Positions 9,736 through 21,032 of a stretch of DNA of 64,000 nt are shown here, piece after piece. A model generated the notes under the pieces. That model had not been told where the DNA came from, searched no databases, and saw only the letters and a list, made by a program, of their open reading frames with translations. The position numbers and the translations under genes were made by a program. The DNA lies in NCBI GenBank assembly GCA_963921825.1, contig OY997588.1, positions 10,616,001 to 10,680,000 of the forward strand. Direction: 5' to 3'. Source of the DNA: Erodium maritimum (taxonomy: Eukaryota; Streptophyta; Magnoliopsida; Geraniales; Geraniaceae). How positions within the stretch are numbered: position 1 is the stretch's first letter; each line of letters begins with the position of its first letter.

Positions 9736-11170
9736 CTAAATCGTCGTACCCAACATGTCATGGACTGCTCTAGCAATGGCGTCGACCGAATTTAACAGGC
9801 AGTCGTCTTCAACCTGCAATCACAAGTTTGATTAATTAAGGAAGAGTAATTATAAACTAATTGCTAATTATGGAGGTTAATTGATGTGTAGGTGACAGAG
9901 AGACCTTGAGACTGAGAGTACAGAGGACAATTTGGTCACGAGTGATGACACTGAGGTGGAGAGTTGTAAGACGCAAGCTCTGCAGACCTGAAACGACCTT
10001 CAGAATCTGTTTGGGACGTCGTTTCGTCCTTATTTTGAGGTTTGCATGGCTATCCGCCGTGGTCACCTCTATGTCCGCCACGCCCGACTGAGTCGTTGCC
10101 GAGTCGTCCCCGTGGCACGATGGACTCGTCGTGTACTGAGGAAAAGTGAAGAACTCCGAGAACGGCGCTGCCGCCGCATCTCCACCGTCCGCTTGTTCCT
10201 TGTGATTAGCTCCGAGTGAGTGTAGCTTGTGCTCCAGCTCCTTCACAAAATTAATGGCTCCACCTACTATCGATGCTTGATCACCCTGCACACATAAATA
10301 TAAATTATAAACAAAATGATTAAAGATTAGGGTTAATCATGAGTCCTAACTCTCTTGAGATTTGTTTTGGCGATCCTAAATGGGTTCGGCCTTTCCTTGA
10401 ACATCCCAACTGCGACCTTTCCATTTTTTGCGCAAACTAATATTTTTCATTTATTCTGACGATTCCGTGAAAAAAATGCTACTATGCATGTGACCAACAC
10501 GTGTCAAAAACCTAACGGAATCCGTTAAAATAGACGGAAATATTGTTAGTTTTCGTAAAAAAAGTCAAGTGTAGTTGAGAAGTGAAAGGAAAGGTCGAGT
10601 CAAGTTAAGATCGCCTAAACAAACTCTAAAAAACCTAGGACCCATGGTTTCCCCTAAAGATTATGATATACATATTACTTTTATAATATATAGTTTAATA
10701 AATAAAATTGATTGATATGTGTAGTGTACCCTTTGTACATAAGATTGGGGCATGAGGGATCGGAGAATGGAGAGGTACTCGTTCATCTGTTTTCTCCGGT
10801 TGCGCTCGACGGCAATGTGGGTCCTTCTCTGGTTCTCAATATCTTCCATGTTCTTCTTGCTCCTTGAACGACGCCGTTTGCGGCGAGCAGTGGTCGTTGG
10901 CGGCTCGGAATCGGTGTTGTGTAGGGGGAGCCATTCACTAAAATTTGGGAGCATGGAGATGGAAGGAGGGTGACCATTGGGATTTTCTGTTCGGTTCTCG
11001 AGAAAATGATGGGAAGGAAGAGAGATTTTGTGGTCGAATTGATCCTGGAGGCTCAAATCATAGACCCAATTACTTGTTCCTCCGAATCCTAACAAGTTGC
11101 AGAGATCCTTGCCAGTGTTGTAATTGCCAAAGTTAGGATCTTGACTGAAAATTACAGCTTCTAGTGACAT
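9736..11170 (-). CDS. bHLH transcription factor, group Ia (bHLH94/96-like)
   Basis: Three exons: 11170-10730, 10285-9905 and 9813-9736. Both introns (444 and 91 nt) are GT-AG and phase 0, giving a 299-residue protein ending in TAG. It starts [12 protein letters not shown], the N-terminal signature of the plant bHLH94/96/57/70 group. A basic cluster ([11 protein letters not shown], about residues 96-106) precedes the bHLH domain at about 117-166. The basic region [15 protein letters not shown] keeps the His-Glu-Arg triad (H118, E122, R126) expected for E-box/G-box binding. Exon 2 supplies the second helix ([18 protein letters not shown]) and an ACT-like C-terminal domain that runs into exon 3 ([17 protein letters not shown]). 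A nuclear transcription factor is expected; relatives of this group act in epidermal and stomatal development, but this gene's role is inferred. All exons are intact. Confidence 0.93.
10330..10654. mobile_element. MULE-like MITE in intron 1 of the bHLH gene
   Basis: This 325-bp element has diverged terminal inverted repeats: the left end GGGTTAATCATGAGTCCTAA pairs with the inverted right end GGGGAAACCATGGGTCCTAG, and similarity continues through GGCGATC to CCTTTCCTT. It is flanked by a perfect 9-bp TSD, TAAAGATTA, at 10321-10329 and 10655-10663. A 9-bp TSD points to Mutator-like elements. It makes up most of the 444-nt intron. Confidence 0.85.
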
Positions 11171-11250
11171 CTCTCTCTCTCTCTCTAGAAACTACAGGAC
11201 TGTTGATTGAGTTGTTGTCGAATGAAGGGATTGGGCTCTTTTAAAAGCTC
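11171..11250 (-). promoter_or_regulatory. 5' UTR and proximal promoter of the bHLH gene
   Basis: A GA/CT dinucleotide run (11171-11188) sits directly before the start codon, as in many plant leaders. An AT-rich TTTTAAAAG box at 11239-11247 is the nearest TATA-like sequence, about 70 bp upstream of ATG; it is not a canonical TATA box. A LINE fragment begins at 11344, so the region between it and the ATG is the only proximal promoter not made of repeats. Confidence 0.35.
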
Positions 11251-11343
11251 TTCGTATGAAACACATGTACTACCTCTTGCACGTGATTTTGTATTGCTTT
11301 TATTCAAAACTAGAAATATATATAATATACTTGAAAACTAAGG

Positions 11344-11830
11344 GCAGTCGAAGCGTTGTGCTCCTATTTTTAGTGTTTACCCGGTCAGTTCTGTGCACCA
11401 GTCTCTAGTAGTTCGGATCTGTATTCGTCGGTGCCTCCACCTCTCCCCGATCCCAAGCCCAGACATCGTCACGAGTAATCCTTGTTCCTTGTTGTTCTCT
11501 ATCTGGTTTATTTTGTTTGCTTTTATCTTGTTTTTGTTTTGTCCTGCCTGCTGTATTTTTAGATATTCGGTAGGTGTGGTTGTTGCCTCTAGTAGCGTGT
11601 TCGGTCGGAACTCTTTATCGGCGGATCTCCGGAGAGCCGATAAAGAAGACCGACCTGGTAGTAGGTTTTATCAAGGCGATGCGTCACCCATCAAGAGAGC
11701 TATTCATCTCACCGGTCGTGTCTCGGCTTCTCGAGAACGACCGGTGAATACAACGCTTGTTTGGTTTGATTTGTAATAGATTTGTAAGGTTTGTTAATTT
11801 ATTAATGAATCTTTATTTTCAAAAAAAAGA
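11344..11830 (+). mobile_element. 5'-truncated LINE fragment with TSD, upstream of the bHLH gene
   Basis: This is a 487-bp retroposon ending in TTAATGAATCTTTATTTTC and eight A residues. A 15-bp duplication, ACTTGAAAACTAAGG at 11329-11343 and ACTCGAAAACTAAGG at 11831-11845 (one mismatch), brackets it. It is the same family as the fragment split at 285-6530. It lies 174 bp upstream of the bHLH start codon, on the opposite strand. The 127-codon open frame (11393-11776) has no recognisable domain. Confidence 0.85.
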
Positions 11831-11845
11831 ACTCGAAAACTAAGG

Positions 11846-12534
11846 TTGGTTATTTTGTTAAACTAAAATTACAAAGGAGCCACTGGGCAATAAGTGAAGT
11901 AAACAGCACAGCACGGAGCTGCAACTGAACAGTGTCAACTCACTTTCATCTAACAAACAGTACTCTTAATATTTTTTATATTCTTATTATATCCACACCC
12001 TCGCTTTGGCGCGTGTAGCGCCGGAGCAGATACAAGCAAGGAGTGGCAGGGGTGAGTTACACGCTCCGCCGCAGGAGAAGGGGAGAGGAAGGGAGTAGGT
12101 TCGTCATTAGGTAATGAATACGGTCGTACGTACGACAGCTGCAGAGATTCTTGTAAAGTTTTTTCCAGAAAAATAATAATAATTAGAAAAAAAGAGAGTA
12201 GGTGGACTGGTTTTGCATAGTTGTGACAACAGAGAGAATCAACGTGACAATTCAAACAACAATGCATAGCCTGCCATGCTCAATTGTCTTGACTTCAACA
12301 ATTCCTACACCCCAAAAAAGTATATACGTGTGTATATAGATGCAATTTGATTGAGCTTCCATCATTGTTTGAATTAATTTTGTGTACCTACAATTATCTG
12401 ATTTCATTGTCATATTTGAGTTTAATTTAAACTTCCGTCACAATAAACAACATATATATTACTATTGATTCATCAAATATTTCAATTGTTAGAATATAAT
12501 TATAATTGAACCTTCAACTATTAGCTTGAGGTTT
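11846..12534. other. intergenic, no gene recognised
   Basis: I see no coding or element structure that I can support. It may hold distal promoter sequence of the bHLH gene, which is transcribed away from here. Confidence 0.4.
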
Positions 12535-12733
12535 TAGTTGAGTTGATTTTCTAATATGGTATTAGAGCTTGGTTCCTCACGGACCCGGGTTCAAACCCTA
12601 CTCTCTTCGAAAATTCAAATTTATTCTCTATTTATCAAATGAGCTCGCTCTTTAACTCTTCTCAATGACCTCATCTCTCTTTTCTAAATAATTCACCTCC
12701 AAACCCGTAAACGGGCTCTTTCGTGAAGACGCG
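12535..12733 (+). repeat. SINE-like sequence with Pol III A and B boxes
   Basis: TAGTTGAGTTGA at 12535-12546 resembles a box A, and GTTCAAACC at 12589-12597 fits the box B consensus GWTCRANNC, with tRNA-like spacing. The stretch is AT-rich after the B box. No clear TSD or tail was found. The same box-A-like sequence recurs in the 59-bp duplication that follows. Confidence 0.45.
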
Positions 12734-12851
12734 TAGTTGAGTTGGTTCTCTAATATCAACCTTTCCATTTATTAAGTTGACATTTTAAAGCATAGTTGAG
12801 TTGGTTCTCTAATATCAACCTTTTCATTTATTAAGTTGACATTTTAAAGCA
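12734..12851. repeat. 59-bp tandem duplication
   Basis: Two units, 12734-12792 and 12793-12851, start TAGTTGAGTTGGTTCTC and end AAAGCA; they differ at about one base. The unit begins with the same box-A-like motif as the SINE-like region before it. Confidence 0.85.
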
Positions 12852-13007
12852 TCACATTTAAACATACACACTTGTGATCTAGAAGTTATCCAGCAGGAGA
12901 GATCTTTGAGTAGGTAAGTGGTGGATTAGGGTTAGCAAGGATGATTAATGATATGATTAGGGAAGTAATAGGCCGGTTAATTATTTTCTTGTAATATGAT
13001 TATAAAA

Positions 13008-13490
13008 GGTATAATTATCATTCCAAACCCCAAACTTTACGTCAAATTCATATCATAACCCCTCCTCACCTTTCGTTTCAAATCCTAACCTCAACTTTCG
13101 TTTTTTTTTTCAAAACTTATAATTTAATGTTCGAATTAACAGAACAGTTAATTTTCTAGTCACGTGCACATTTAAGTGACCCCATATTTCGAATTTATTT
13201 TCATTTTGTTTCCTTAAAACTACTAATTAAGTGTAAGATTGTGAATGTGAATGGATTTAGGAGGGTATCAATGTGAAAGGGTCAAGGGTAAAAATGGGAA
13301 TAAATTCGAAATATGGGGTCACTTAAGTGTGCACGTGACCAACAAATTAACTGTTCCGTTAATTCGAACAGTAAATGATAGGTTTTGAAAAAAAAAACGA
13401 AAGTTAAGGTTAGGATTTGAAACGAAAGGTGAGGAGACGTTAGGATATGAATTTAACGTAAAGTTTAGGATTGGGAATGATAATTATCCC
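13008..13490. mobile_element. MULE-like MITE with about 190-bp inverted arms
   Basis: The left arm (13008-13200) and the inverted right arm (13299-13490) match over nearly their full length, from GGTATAATTATCATTCC inward to AAATTCG, with a loop of about 100 bp. A perfect 9-bp TSD, ATTATAAAA, lies at 12999-13007 and 13491-13499. There is no coding capacity. The TSD length matches Mutator-like elements; a transcript would form a long hairpin. Confidence 0.9.
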
Positions 13491-13499
13491 ATTATAAAA

Positions 13500-14200
13500 C
13501 TAGTACTTTCACCGGAGTAACCTCATCAGTCATCACCAACAACACATATCAACATTCTGTCCATCTATACAATATATTATACTATACAGTTTCGAAATAT
13601 AATCAAACACGTCAACTTAGAGCTTTAATGGGTGAACTGGTTATGCCGCGATGGAGAGGGAGTCGGTGAATTATTAGTCAGAAAAGCAATAGAAGAAAGA
13701 TTTAATTAATTAACAAAATTAATCTTGGTTAAGCTAGGGTTTGGAAATAGACCCTAGCTAATCCAAGCTGTATGCATGAGGTTTGAAGAAAGGGAGGTTT
13801 TGAATTCGATGAACATGGTGAATCATTAATAATATATATAAAAATATATCAATTCTGGAAAACAATTTGGCAGTATCAGGAAAGAAGTAGATTTTGCAAT
13901 AGATTTTGATTCTCTTGTTGTTAACGGTGCGTCCCCCACTACACTCACAGTACCATTGATCTAGTAATATTAGGGTTTGTCTCCTCTCCTCCATGAATAT
14001 TCGTGAACATGTACACAAATGTCTATTTGTGCATCACAACTAAATATGGACGGATGGATGTATGTAAAACAACTTAACAATTTATAGATTTCTTTTCTTA
14101 TTATATAACGGTAACGAAATCAAAGTGCATTATTGTTAATATCGGTTAAAAGAGGACCAAAGTTTTGGGCTCCAGAATATAGTTCGGGTCCTCTGTAAGC
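13500..14200. other. intergenic, no gene recognised
   Basis: AT-rich sequence. The 86-codon minus-strand open frame at 13758-14018 has no recognisable motif. Confidence 0.4.
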
Positions 14201-14999
14201 AGTGGCGGATCTAACTTATACTATGAGAGGGGGCACCAAAAAAAAATTTCTATAGTAAAAATTAACGCAAGAACACTATATATAAGAACACTAAAAATAT
14301 TAATATAATCCTCGACGCATGTAATAATATAAAATTTTATTCTATGCGGACCAAAGTCTTTTATTAATAATATTGCACTTTTCGCTCAAAAAATACTCAT
14401 TACAAAATATCACGTTAAAACTTTATATTTTGAAAATGTTATAACACTTTCATTGTGAAAATAATAAACAATATATATTTCTCGACGTATACGATATTAA
14501 TTGACATTTTACTCAATTTCTTCTTCTTAATAAATATTGTGAGATAAAATTTTCTTTTTTGAAATATCTCTCTTGATTATAAAATCATTACTCAAATTAA
14601 AATTTTAAGCTTTTTAGAAATAATTTTTTTAAGAATTGAGGCTATCAAATCTTAAACAATAATAAAAATCAAATTAATAATGGTCTTAAATTTTAAAATG
14701 ATGACATTAAATTTGTGTAAAAGTGAAGAAAAATAAATATATAAACTTAAAAACAATTATTAACATAAAAATTAATATAATAAAAAGCATAAATTAAAAA
14801 ATATAAGTAAAATTTTTATAATAAAATAGAATTTTGTTGAAAAAAATGGAAAGAAAGTAGAAGATTTTTTTCTAAGGTGGCACTTTTAAGAAAATATATT
14901 ATTTTATAGAAAGAAAATGTTAAAAAACAAGATAATGATAATTATTCTGAAAGTTGAGGGGGGCACGTGTGCCCTCTGGTTCCTTAAAGTATCTGTCTC
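14201..14999. mobile_element. decayed hAT-like non-autonomous element
   Basis: The left end CAGTGGCGGATCT is a common plant hAT-type terminus. The inverted right end reads CAGAGACAGATACT and is followed by a shared GAGGGGGCAC/GAGGGCAC block. Flanks TCTGTAAG and TCCGTAGG could be an 8-bp TSD with two changes. The interior is extremely AT-rich and non-coding. Confidence 0.5.
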
Positions 15000-15059
15000 T
15001 GTCCGTAGGGTATCTAGCGTTCGCGGACCCGTAAAAGTAGTGTGCTTTGACATTACAGA

Positions 15060-16925
15060 CAATAAAAAAATTTGAGACCACGTACAATCATCCCATAAAC
15101 AAGGGAAAACCAACAATAAAAAAAGTCCAACAATCCAAAATAAGCAAAGTATAGAAAATACTGAAAATAAAATAAAGCTCCATTGCTTTCATGTTATTCC
15201 CGAGACGATTAAGCACCACCCGTCCCGAGCATGGGGGAATAGGCCTATTACTACCCCTTTCCCCCTCTCGGGGTCCACTCATTGGTCTTGGCGAGGCTGT
15301 TTCTGAGCCTTCGCCTGCTAATCATCACTATCATCCTCATCCACCAGTTGTCGGGTAGAGATTCAAGAGAGGTCTAGAGCCCTCTTCATCTTGGTAGTCC
15401 GGGTGTAGCATTGCCCCGCCTTTCCCCTCCTTTTGGCCTTCATTGTCTTAGCCCTCATTGGTCCCGGTCCATCCATATGTGCACGTGGATCCTTTTGCTT
15501 CCTCATGCCAGCCACCGTGTCGATCAGTATTCCTACAAAAAATGAAAGGCACTCATCCTCGGAGACATTAGCCAGGTCACATGTCTTTATGATCCATTGG
15601 GCCCGGCTAACGATCCTGAATGTGCCCACTGAGTATTTGGAATTATCCCATCGGGACATTCCTTAGCTAAGTCACGAGTCTCCAAATTGTCCTCCTTACC
15701 TTCCTCGAGTGCGGAGAACCCTGATGGTGGAAGTAATGGGAGCCCATTTCCACCCCAGCGATTCTGGGCCGGACCCAAAGTGAGAGAGGTGAGGAACTCA
15801 TAAACCAGGAGCATCCGCAGTGCCCTAGGTGTTCCCCAATGTGTACGGATCATCCAGTCCACATCGAAGCCCATTTGCACCTGTAGTGACTCATCAAACC
15901 AGACCTAACCTTTGCCAACACCGTGGATGCGTAATTGGCATGACCCTATCCGGTGATTGAGCCGACCACACCGAGCACAAAACCACGATAAATACTCATA
16001 TTGTAGGTTCACAGTGGTGGCATCCATGTGTAATGGGTATCAGAGTCATTTTTTAACACAAGAAATCATCTAAACGACACGGAGTCGGGATATGAGATGA
16101 TATTACCTCAGTACCCAAGGCCTTGGCTAGGATCGACCGAACTGGAGCATTCTTCGCATCCCCGGGGACGTTGAAAGCCCGTACACCTATCTCTATAAAC
16201 TGAAATGGAATAGTGCTCGGTTGCATGCAAGGCAAGAGGGGACGAGCATCACCGGGTATCCGCTAAAAGTCCATGGTTCACGATGCAGATATTTTCCAAC
16301 GAAGCGTTGGACATGAAGTGAAAAGCCACGACCTCCTTGTTCAAGCATTCCACAGAAAGGACCTAGACCTTCCAGTTTCTATTCATGAGGTCGCAGAGAG
16401 TAAATATGTTGCACTTGGCATCACCCACTATTTGGCCCGCTAACAAGTGGTTGTACCGGTCATCTATTACTGTCAAAACAGATTCCACTGGGATAATGAC
16501 TACCTCGTCCTCATCGTTCAGATCTTCCTCGGCTGGCAGCGATAGCCGAGGCATGTGGATCTCCCTCAGCTGTTTTGGGAAGACGGTCGTGGAGGGCTCC
16601 CCGGTGAGAGTTTAATGGATAAGAGCCGACCTCGAGGGAGGAACATCGGCCCCTCTCATTGTTGTGGGCAATAGTTTCAGGAACATACAAGTCGATTGCT
16701 ATGGTGGAGCGGAGGACCAACCTGGAACCTCTGAGATCAGAACCGCCATGGGAAGGTCGGCCTGTAAATCCTTCCCGTCCATCTAGGATGGATAGATCTC
16801 CCCACTGGTATTAGGGCTTGTAGGATGCTCTGAGGGCAACGAATCCCCCTTGTATGGGAGAGAGGCGGACGCCCTTGCCGTTGGCTAATGAGATGGTAAA
16901 GATTTGGTGGAAACCATGGTGAAAA
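15060..16925 (-). pseudogene. LINE ORF1-type protein (DUF4283 plus CCHC zinc knuckle), degenerate
   Basis: Reading leftward from an ATG at about 16920, the frames encode a leader, a DUF4283-like region (LLAGQIVGDAKCNIFTLCDL at about 16440-16500, then FHFMSN) and, at about 15990-15930, a zinc knuckle CARCGRLNHRIGSC, which is CX2CX4HX4C. Acidic and basic tails follow to about 15360. There are many stops and frame changes. At about 15180 a short MKAMELYF segment may mark the start of ORF2, but no endonuclease or reverse transcriptase follows. Plant LINE ORF1 proteins bind nucleic acid through this DUF4283/knuckle pair. Not functional. Confidence 0.7.
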
Positions 16926-17010
16926 TGGAGGAGTTTGGGCATATTTGGAGGAAGAAAATGAGGAGATGAAGCAGAGGAAAATGGATAGAGTGAAACCCTA
17001 ATTTTAAGGT

Positions 17011-17142
17011 TTGGAAAAAAGTTTGGGCATATTCTATCAATATAGCTTGTTAGATCCTTATTTGAATATTGAATTGGATTTTAAGGTTTGGAAAAAAGTT
17101 GGGTCTAATATAGGGAGGTTGACTCAATCCAATTGGGTTGTA
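17011..17142 (+). pseudogene. hAT transposase, segment 1 (interrupted)
   Basis: The frame reads LLDPYLNIELDFKVWKK and then RLTQSNWVV, matching the part of plant hAT transposases before the DUF4413 region. At 17132-17142 the TSD ATTGGGTTGTA marks insertion of a LINE fragment; removing it joins SNWVV to VKSLMKFLEKKICATV in frame. Sequence upstream of about 17011 is not clearly hAT. Confidence 0.65.
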
Positions 17143-17864
17143 TATTTTTTTATAAGCAAAAAATTATTAAGCAAGCGTTTTACAAGACAGTAAAACACTA
17201 CTAGAAAACAATCCTAAAACAAGACCATTTCCCCATACCATTACAGCTATAGAGAGCACAATCAATAACAAAAATCTCAAAGCAAAAAAGTAAACAAAAC
17301 TCGCCTACTGTCTGCCCGAGGTCAAACACAAAAACCGGTTAGAGACTAAAACCGGAAGTATAGCTTTTCATGTATTCATTTCAGGAGAAACCTCGTCTTC
17401 ACAATCCTCGACGTCCTCGTCAACCACCTGCGGGACTTCATGTTCGAGTGCCAAGGAAACAAGATCAACTGCCTTTCTTCCGACTTTCTTGCAATAGCTC
17501 CACTCACCCGAGCTATCTTTTTTAGCAATATCGAATGTAAAGCTTCCCGAATTGCCTCCTTTATCAGCACAAGTCTTGGCTCTTGTCCGATAAATAACAG
17601 TTGGAGGAACAATTCCTTTTTCATGTCCCTTCTTCGGACGACCATGTCCCTTCTTTGGTTGAGTTTGACCCTCAAGATTATGTTCCAAGCGATCCCTAGA
17701 GATCAAAGGTTTATTCAAAGTGTCCTTCCAAGGACTGTTTCAAACCTCGACAAACGAGATGCTCACATCAATCCGAGTCCCATTACCCAAAACCGACACT
17801 AAAGGAGACGGATCGGGACAAATAAGACACGGAAGGTCCACACGGGCTTCCTGCCTTGAGCCCG
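17143..17864 (-). mobile_element. LINE 3' fragment inserted in the hAT transposase
   Basis: Read on the minus strand, it ends in TTGCTTATAAAAAAATA, a LINE-type tail. An 11-bp TSD, ATTGGGTTGTA, lies at 17132-17142 and 17865-17875. The body includes a 116-codon open frame (17718-17368) with a basic GHGRPKKGHEKG stretch and an acidic C-terminus. It may be the end of a LINE ORF1, but I do not recognise a domain. Confidence 0.8.
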
Positions 17865-18545
17865 ATTGGGTTGTAGTTAAATCCCTAATGAAGTTTTTGG
17901 AAAAAAAAATTTGTGCAACAGTTAGAATATTAGGTTCCTCGTATGCTACAACAAATGTGATATTAGACTAAATATCAGACATTAACTTGCTTATAAAATA
18001 TGGTTTAGAAAGTGATAATTTAAGCATGCGAAATATGTAATCTAGGATGAATGAAAAATTCAACAAGTATTTTAGGGATTTGATAATGTTGAACGTGTTC
18101 ACATTCCTAGCACCAATTTTTGATCGCCGAAAGAAGTTGAGCTATGTCAATTATCTTCTAGAGGATATATATATATATATATATACCCACTGCAAGTTAT
18201 GATAATCTATCCCAATACGTCAAAGTATCTCTCGATGATATGTTTGCACATTACAAAAAAAGAGTTCGGTGTTGATGAGTACCAAACACAATCATATTGT
18301 TCCGTTAGTGTTATTGACAAAGTATCAAAACGCCGAAATTTTGAAAAAAAAAACTTTGTTCTTCACGTGTTGGTGCTCAAAATGAATTGGAAACATATTT
18401 AAATGAGCAACCAACAAGTGACAGTAAGGAGTTTAAAGTACTTTCATGGTGGGTAGATAATGCTCGTCGATACCCTGTTCTCTCTAGGATGGCTAGAGAT
18501 ATTCTAGTCATTCCCATGACATCCGTCTCTAGTGAAAATGCTTTT
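17865..18545 (+). pseudogene. hAT transposase, segment 2 (interrupted)
   Basis: The frame encodes VKSLMKFLEKKICATV, SSYATTNVILD, then NEKFNKYFRDL and FTFLAPIFDRRKKLSYV, which is the DUF4413-type region of plant hAT transposases. After an AT microsatellite (about 18165-18185) and frame shifts, the C-terminal dimerisation domain begins: LSWWVDNARRYPVLSRMARD, then PMTSVSSENAF at the right edge. Stops at 17969-17971 and about 18035 show decay. An LTR element interrupts the gene exactly after SSENAF; the remaining codons resume at 29852. Confidence 0.85.
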
Positions 18546-19079
18546 TGTCACGCCCCAAATCTGGTTTTGACCGGACTCGAGACGTGAACTAAAATAATGA
18601 TAAATTGTAATAAGTAAATAAACCTTGATAAAGTAATGTTCAGAGTAAAATATGATCCAAGTCAGTACAATGAGTCAAAAGTTCAAATATAACCAAGTGC
18701 GACAGGTTTAAAGCAGAAAAGAAAGGTACGTCTCTAATACATAAATCTCCCGAAACCTCAAGTAGCTCCCGAGCCCTGAGACCACCTCTAGGTCTACTCA
18801 CCAAGGTAACTTGTACAAACAGTAAACAAGAAGGGGGTGAGCTTACGCTCAGTAGGAAAAAGTAGTAAAGTAAAAGAATTCCCCGCTTTTACAACAAGAA
18901 ATCCCGATTAGTACAATTATTCAAAAGACACCATAATCAGAGATCAACAAGAAATGCAATGATTAATAAAACAGTAACTCAAGGGAGATTAACGGGAAAA
19001 CAGTTTAATCATCAATAGGACCAACTAAGGAAACACACGAGTACCAAAATATATATAATTTAAACCATTAGCCTACGAT

Positions 19080-19594
19080 CATGGTTGTAAATGGCGCTAG
19101 GCGCTAGTCGGGCGGTGAGGACCCCTAGGCGTTAGGCGGGGACTAGTTAATATTTTTAATTATTAATAATATATATTACACAAATATAATAAAAAAATTC
19201 AATATATAAACTATATTTGTATGATATAAAAAACATAAAGTATTAAATTACAAAATACTAAACCAAATGATGCTCTCATTTTGATTTTACTCTTTATTTT
19301 AATAAAAATATAAATTATAACGATGAACCACCAAAGAGGGACACGTGCCATATTCTTTTTATCATAAAATTTAAGACCATTACAAACATATCGTCTCTCT
19401 CACCTTTTCATCTATTTTTCAAATGTTCGGTTTCACAAACCAGAGTCCCAAATTTTTTATTAATCGGGTGGGACGATGAGTCGGGTAGTTTTCGGATTTT
19501 GGGGCCTAGGCGAGGAGGGGAGTCGGGCGTTCTTATAGATTTTGGGGCCCAGGCGGGGGCCTAGGCGGACTAGGAGGAGACTTTTACAACCATG
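19080..19594. mobile_element. hAT-type MITE in solo LTR A
   Basis: A 515-bp element with terminal inverted repeats: CATGGTTGTAAATGG at the left and CATGGTTGTAAAAGT at the inverted right end. The 8-bp TSD is CCTACGAT (19072-19079) and CCTACAAT (19595-19602), one mismatch. Subterminal regions hold repeats such as GCGCTAGGCGCTAG and GGCCTAGGCGG, shared with the element at 23272-23997. The interior is AT-rich and non-coding. Confidence 0.85.
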
Positions 19595-20894
19595 CCTACA
19601 ATTCACACACAAACCAACACATCGTACCGGAATGCCCCTCGGTCACGATGGGACGCATATCATCGGGACTCCCGGAAACATTTCCACAAGGAGCACATAT
19701 CATCGGGGCTCCCGGAAACGTCTCCAAAGGAACACGGATCATCGGGGTGAAACAAGACATCCTCCCGGAAACATCCCCGAAGGGACACATATCATCGGGG
19801 TGAAACAAGTCTCTCCGGAACACGTAACATCGGAATGAGACAACAATATACCATGCCGGAGTACCCCTCAGCCTAGTTTTCCCGGAACACACACATCGGG
19901 CAAAAAATAATACAAATACCGGAATTCGCATCGGGGTAAACACAATACCGGAATCCGCATCGGTCTTCCCGGAATTCACATCGGGGTAACACAATCCGTC
20001 GGCCTAGGTACTACCCTACACCAGCATTCCCATCGGTGTAGGTACCATACCGGAACACAACTCCTCTTGGAACATACAACAAGAGAATAACACGCATCAC
20101 AAGACATAGTTCAACCACAGCTTAGCAAACCCAACAATCTTACCACAACATGTCACACAGAAATCATATTACCAATCACACTTACCGGCATGACTTACCA
20201 TACACGTCTCATCGGTCTATCACTCACCCAATCATACCACAAGGCACAACCACATTCATTTCATACATTCAACCAATCACATCACAACACAAACATTCAC
20301 GTTGCATTCATCACAATTCATCTAGTTTAAAGTGACTCTTGTATCATCCTAAGAATGACATACAACGACATTGAGACAATCGAACACAATCACAATCATT
20401 CCTAAGCCTCATCATGGCCATTCTACCAGCACGACACTTTCCCAAAGTATTGAAAGCGATTAAACTAGTGAATCACATCCTATATGCATACTAGACTCAT
20501 CCGTTATTAATATAATTGAAAGCGGTTATTCTAGTGAATCACATCCTATATGCAAACTAGGACATTTCCGGTTTTATTATCCTATAGGCATACTATTAGT
20601 ATTCTTTAAATTAAGAGTGGAGTTTACTACTCTTCCCTACCTTTGAATTCTCCAACGCTTAATACTCCTAGCTGCTGACGTCCCGGGCTAGCTTCCACCT
20701 CGTCTTCTCACGTGGTTCCCAAGGCCTCCTCCTTCGTCGAGCTCGAATCCAAGGTCTTGGATCACAGTTAACACCAAAATTAAAGGCTAAACAAGATGGT
20801 TTAAAAGACAAACATCTAAGCTAAAACCCCCAAACAACCGGTTCAACAAACAAGATCGAATTAGACGAAAATACTTAAAAGGGACCCAAAACAG

Positions 20895-21032
20895 GTCTGC
20901 CACGGATCGGGTCACGGATCCGTGGGCTGAACCGTCACGGTTCTCCCCACGGAGCCGTGACAGACGCCGTCACGGTTCTCCTCATGGAGCCGTGACGTGT
21001 TCCTTAACGGTTCCTGTTACGGATCCGTGACA
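20895..21032. repeat. array of four 35-bp palindrome-containing units in solo LTR A
   Basis: Units at 20998-21032, 20963-20997, 20928-20962 and about 20895-20927 (minus-strand order) carry the core GTCACGG-n-TCCGTGA and the ACCGTGACGG box. They correspond one-to-one with the units at 4716-4853 in LTR C2, including the degenerate fourth unit that ends in CCGTGGCAG. Confidence 0.85.

Noticed and set aside
18165..18185. AT microsatellite as a regulatory element
   Set aside because: It lies inside decayed transposase coding sequence and is ordinary simple-sequence expansion.
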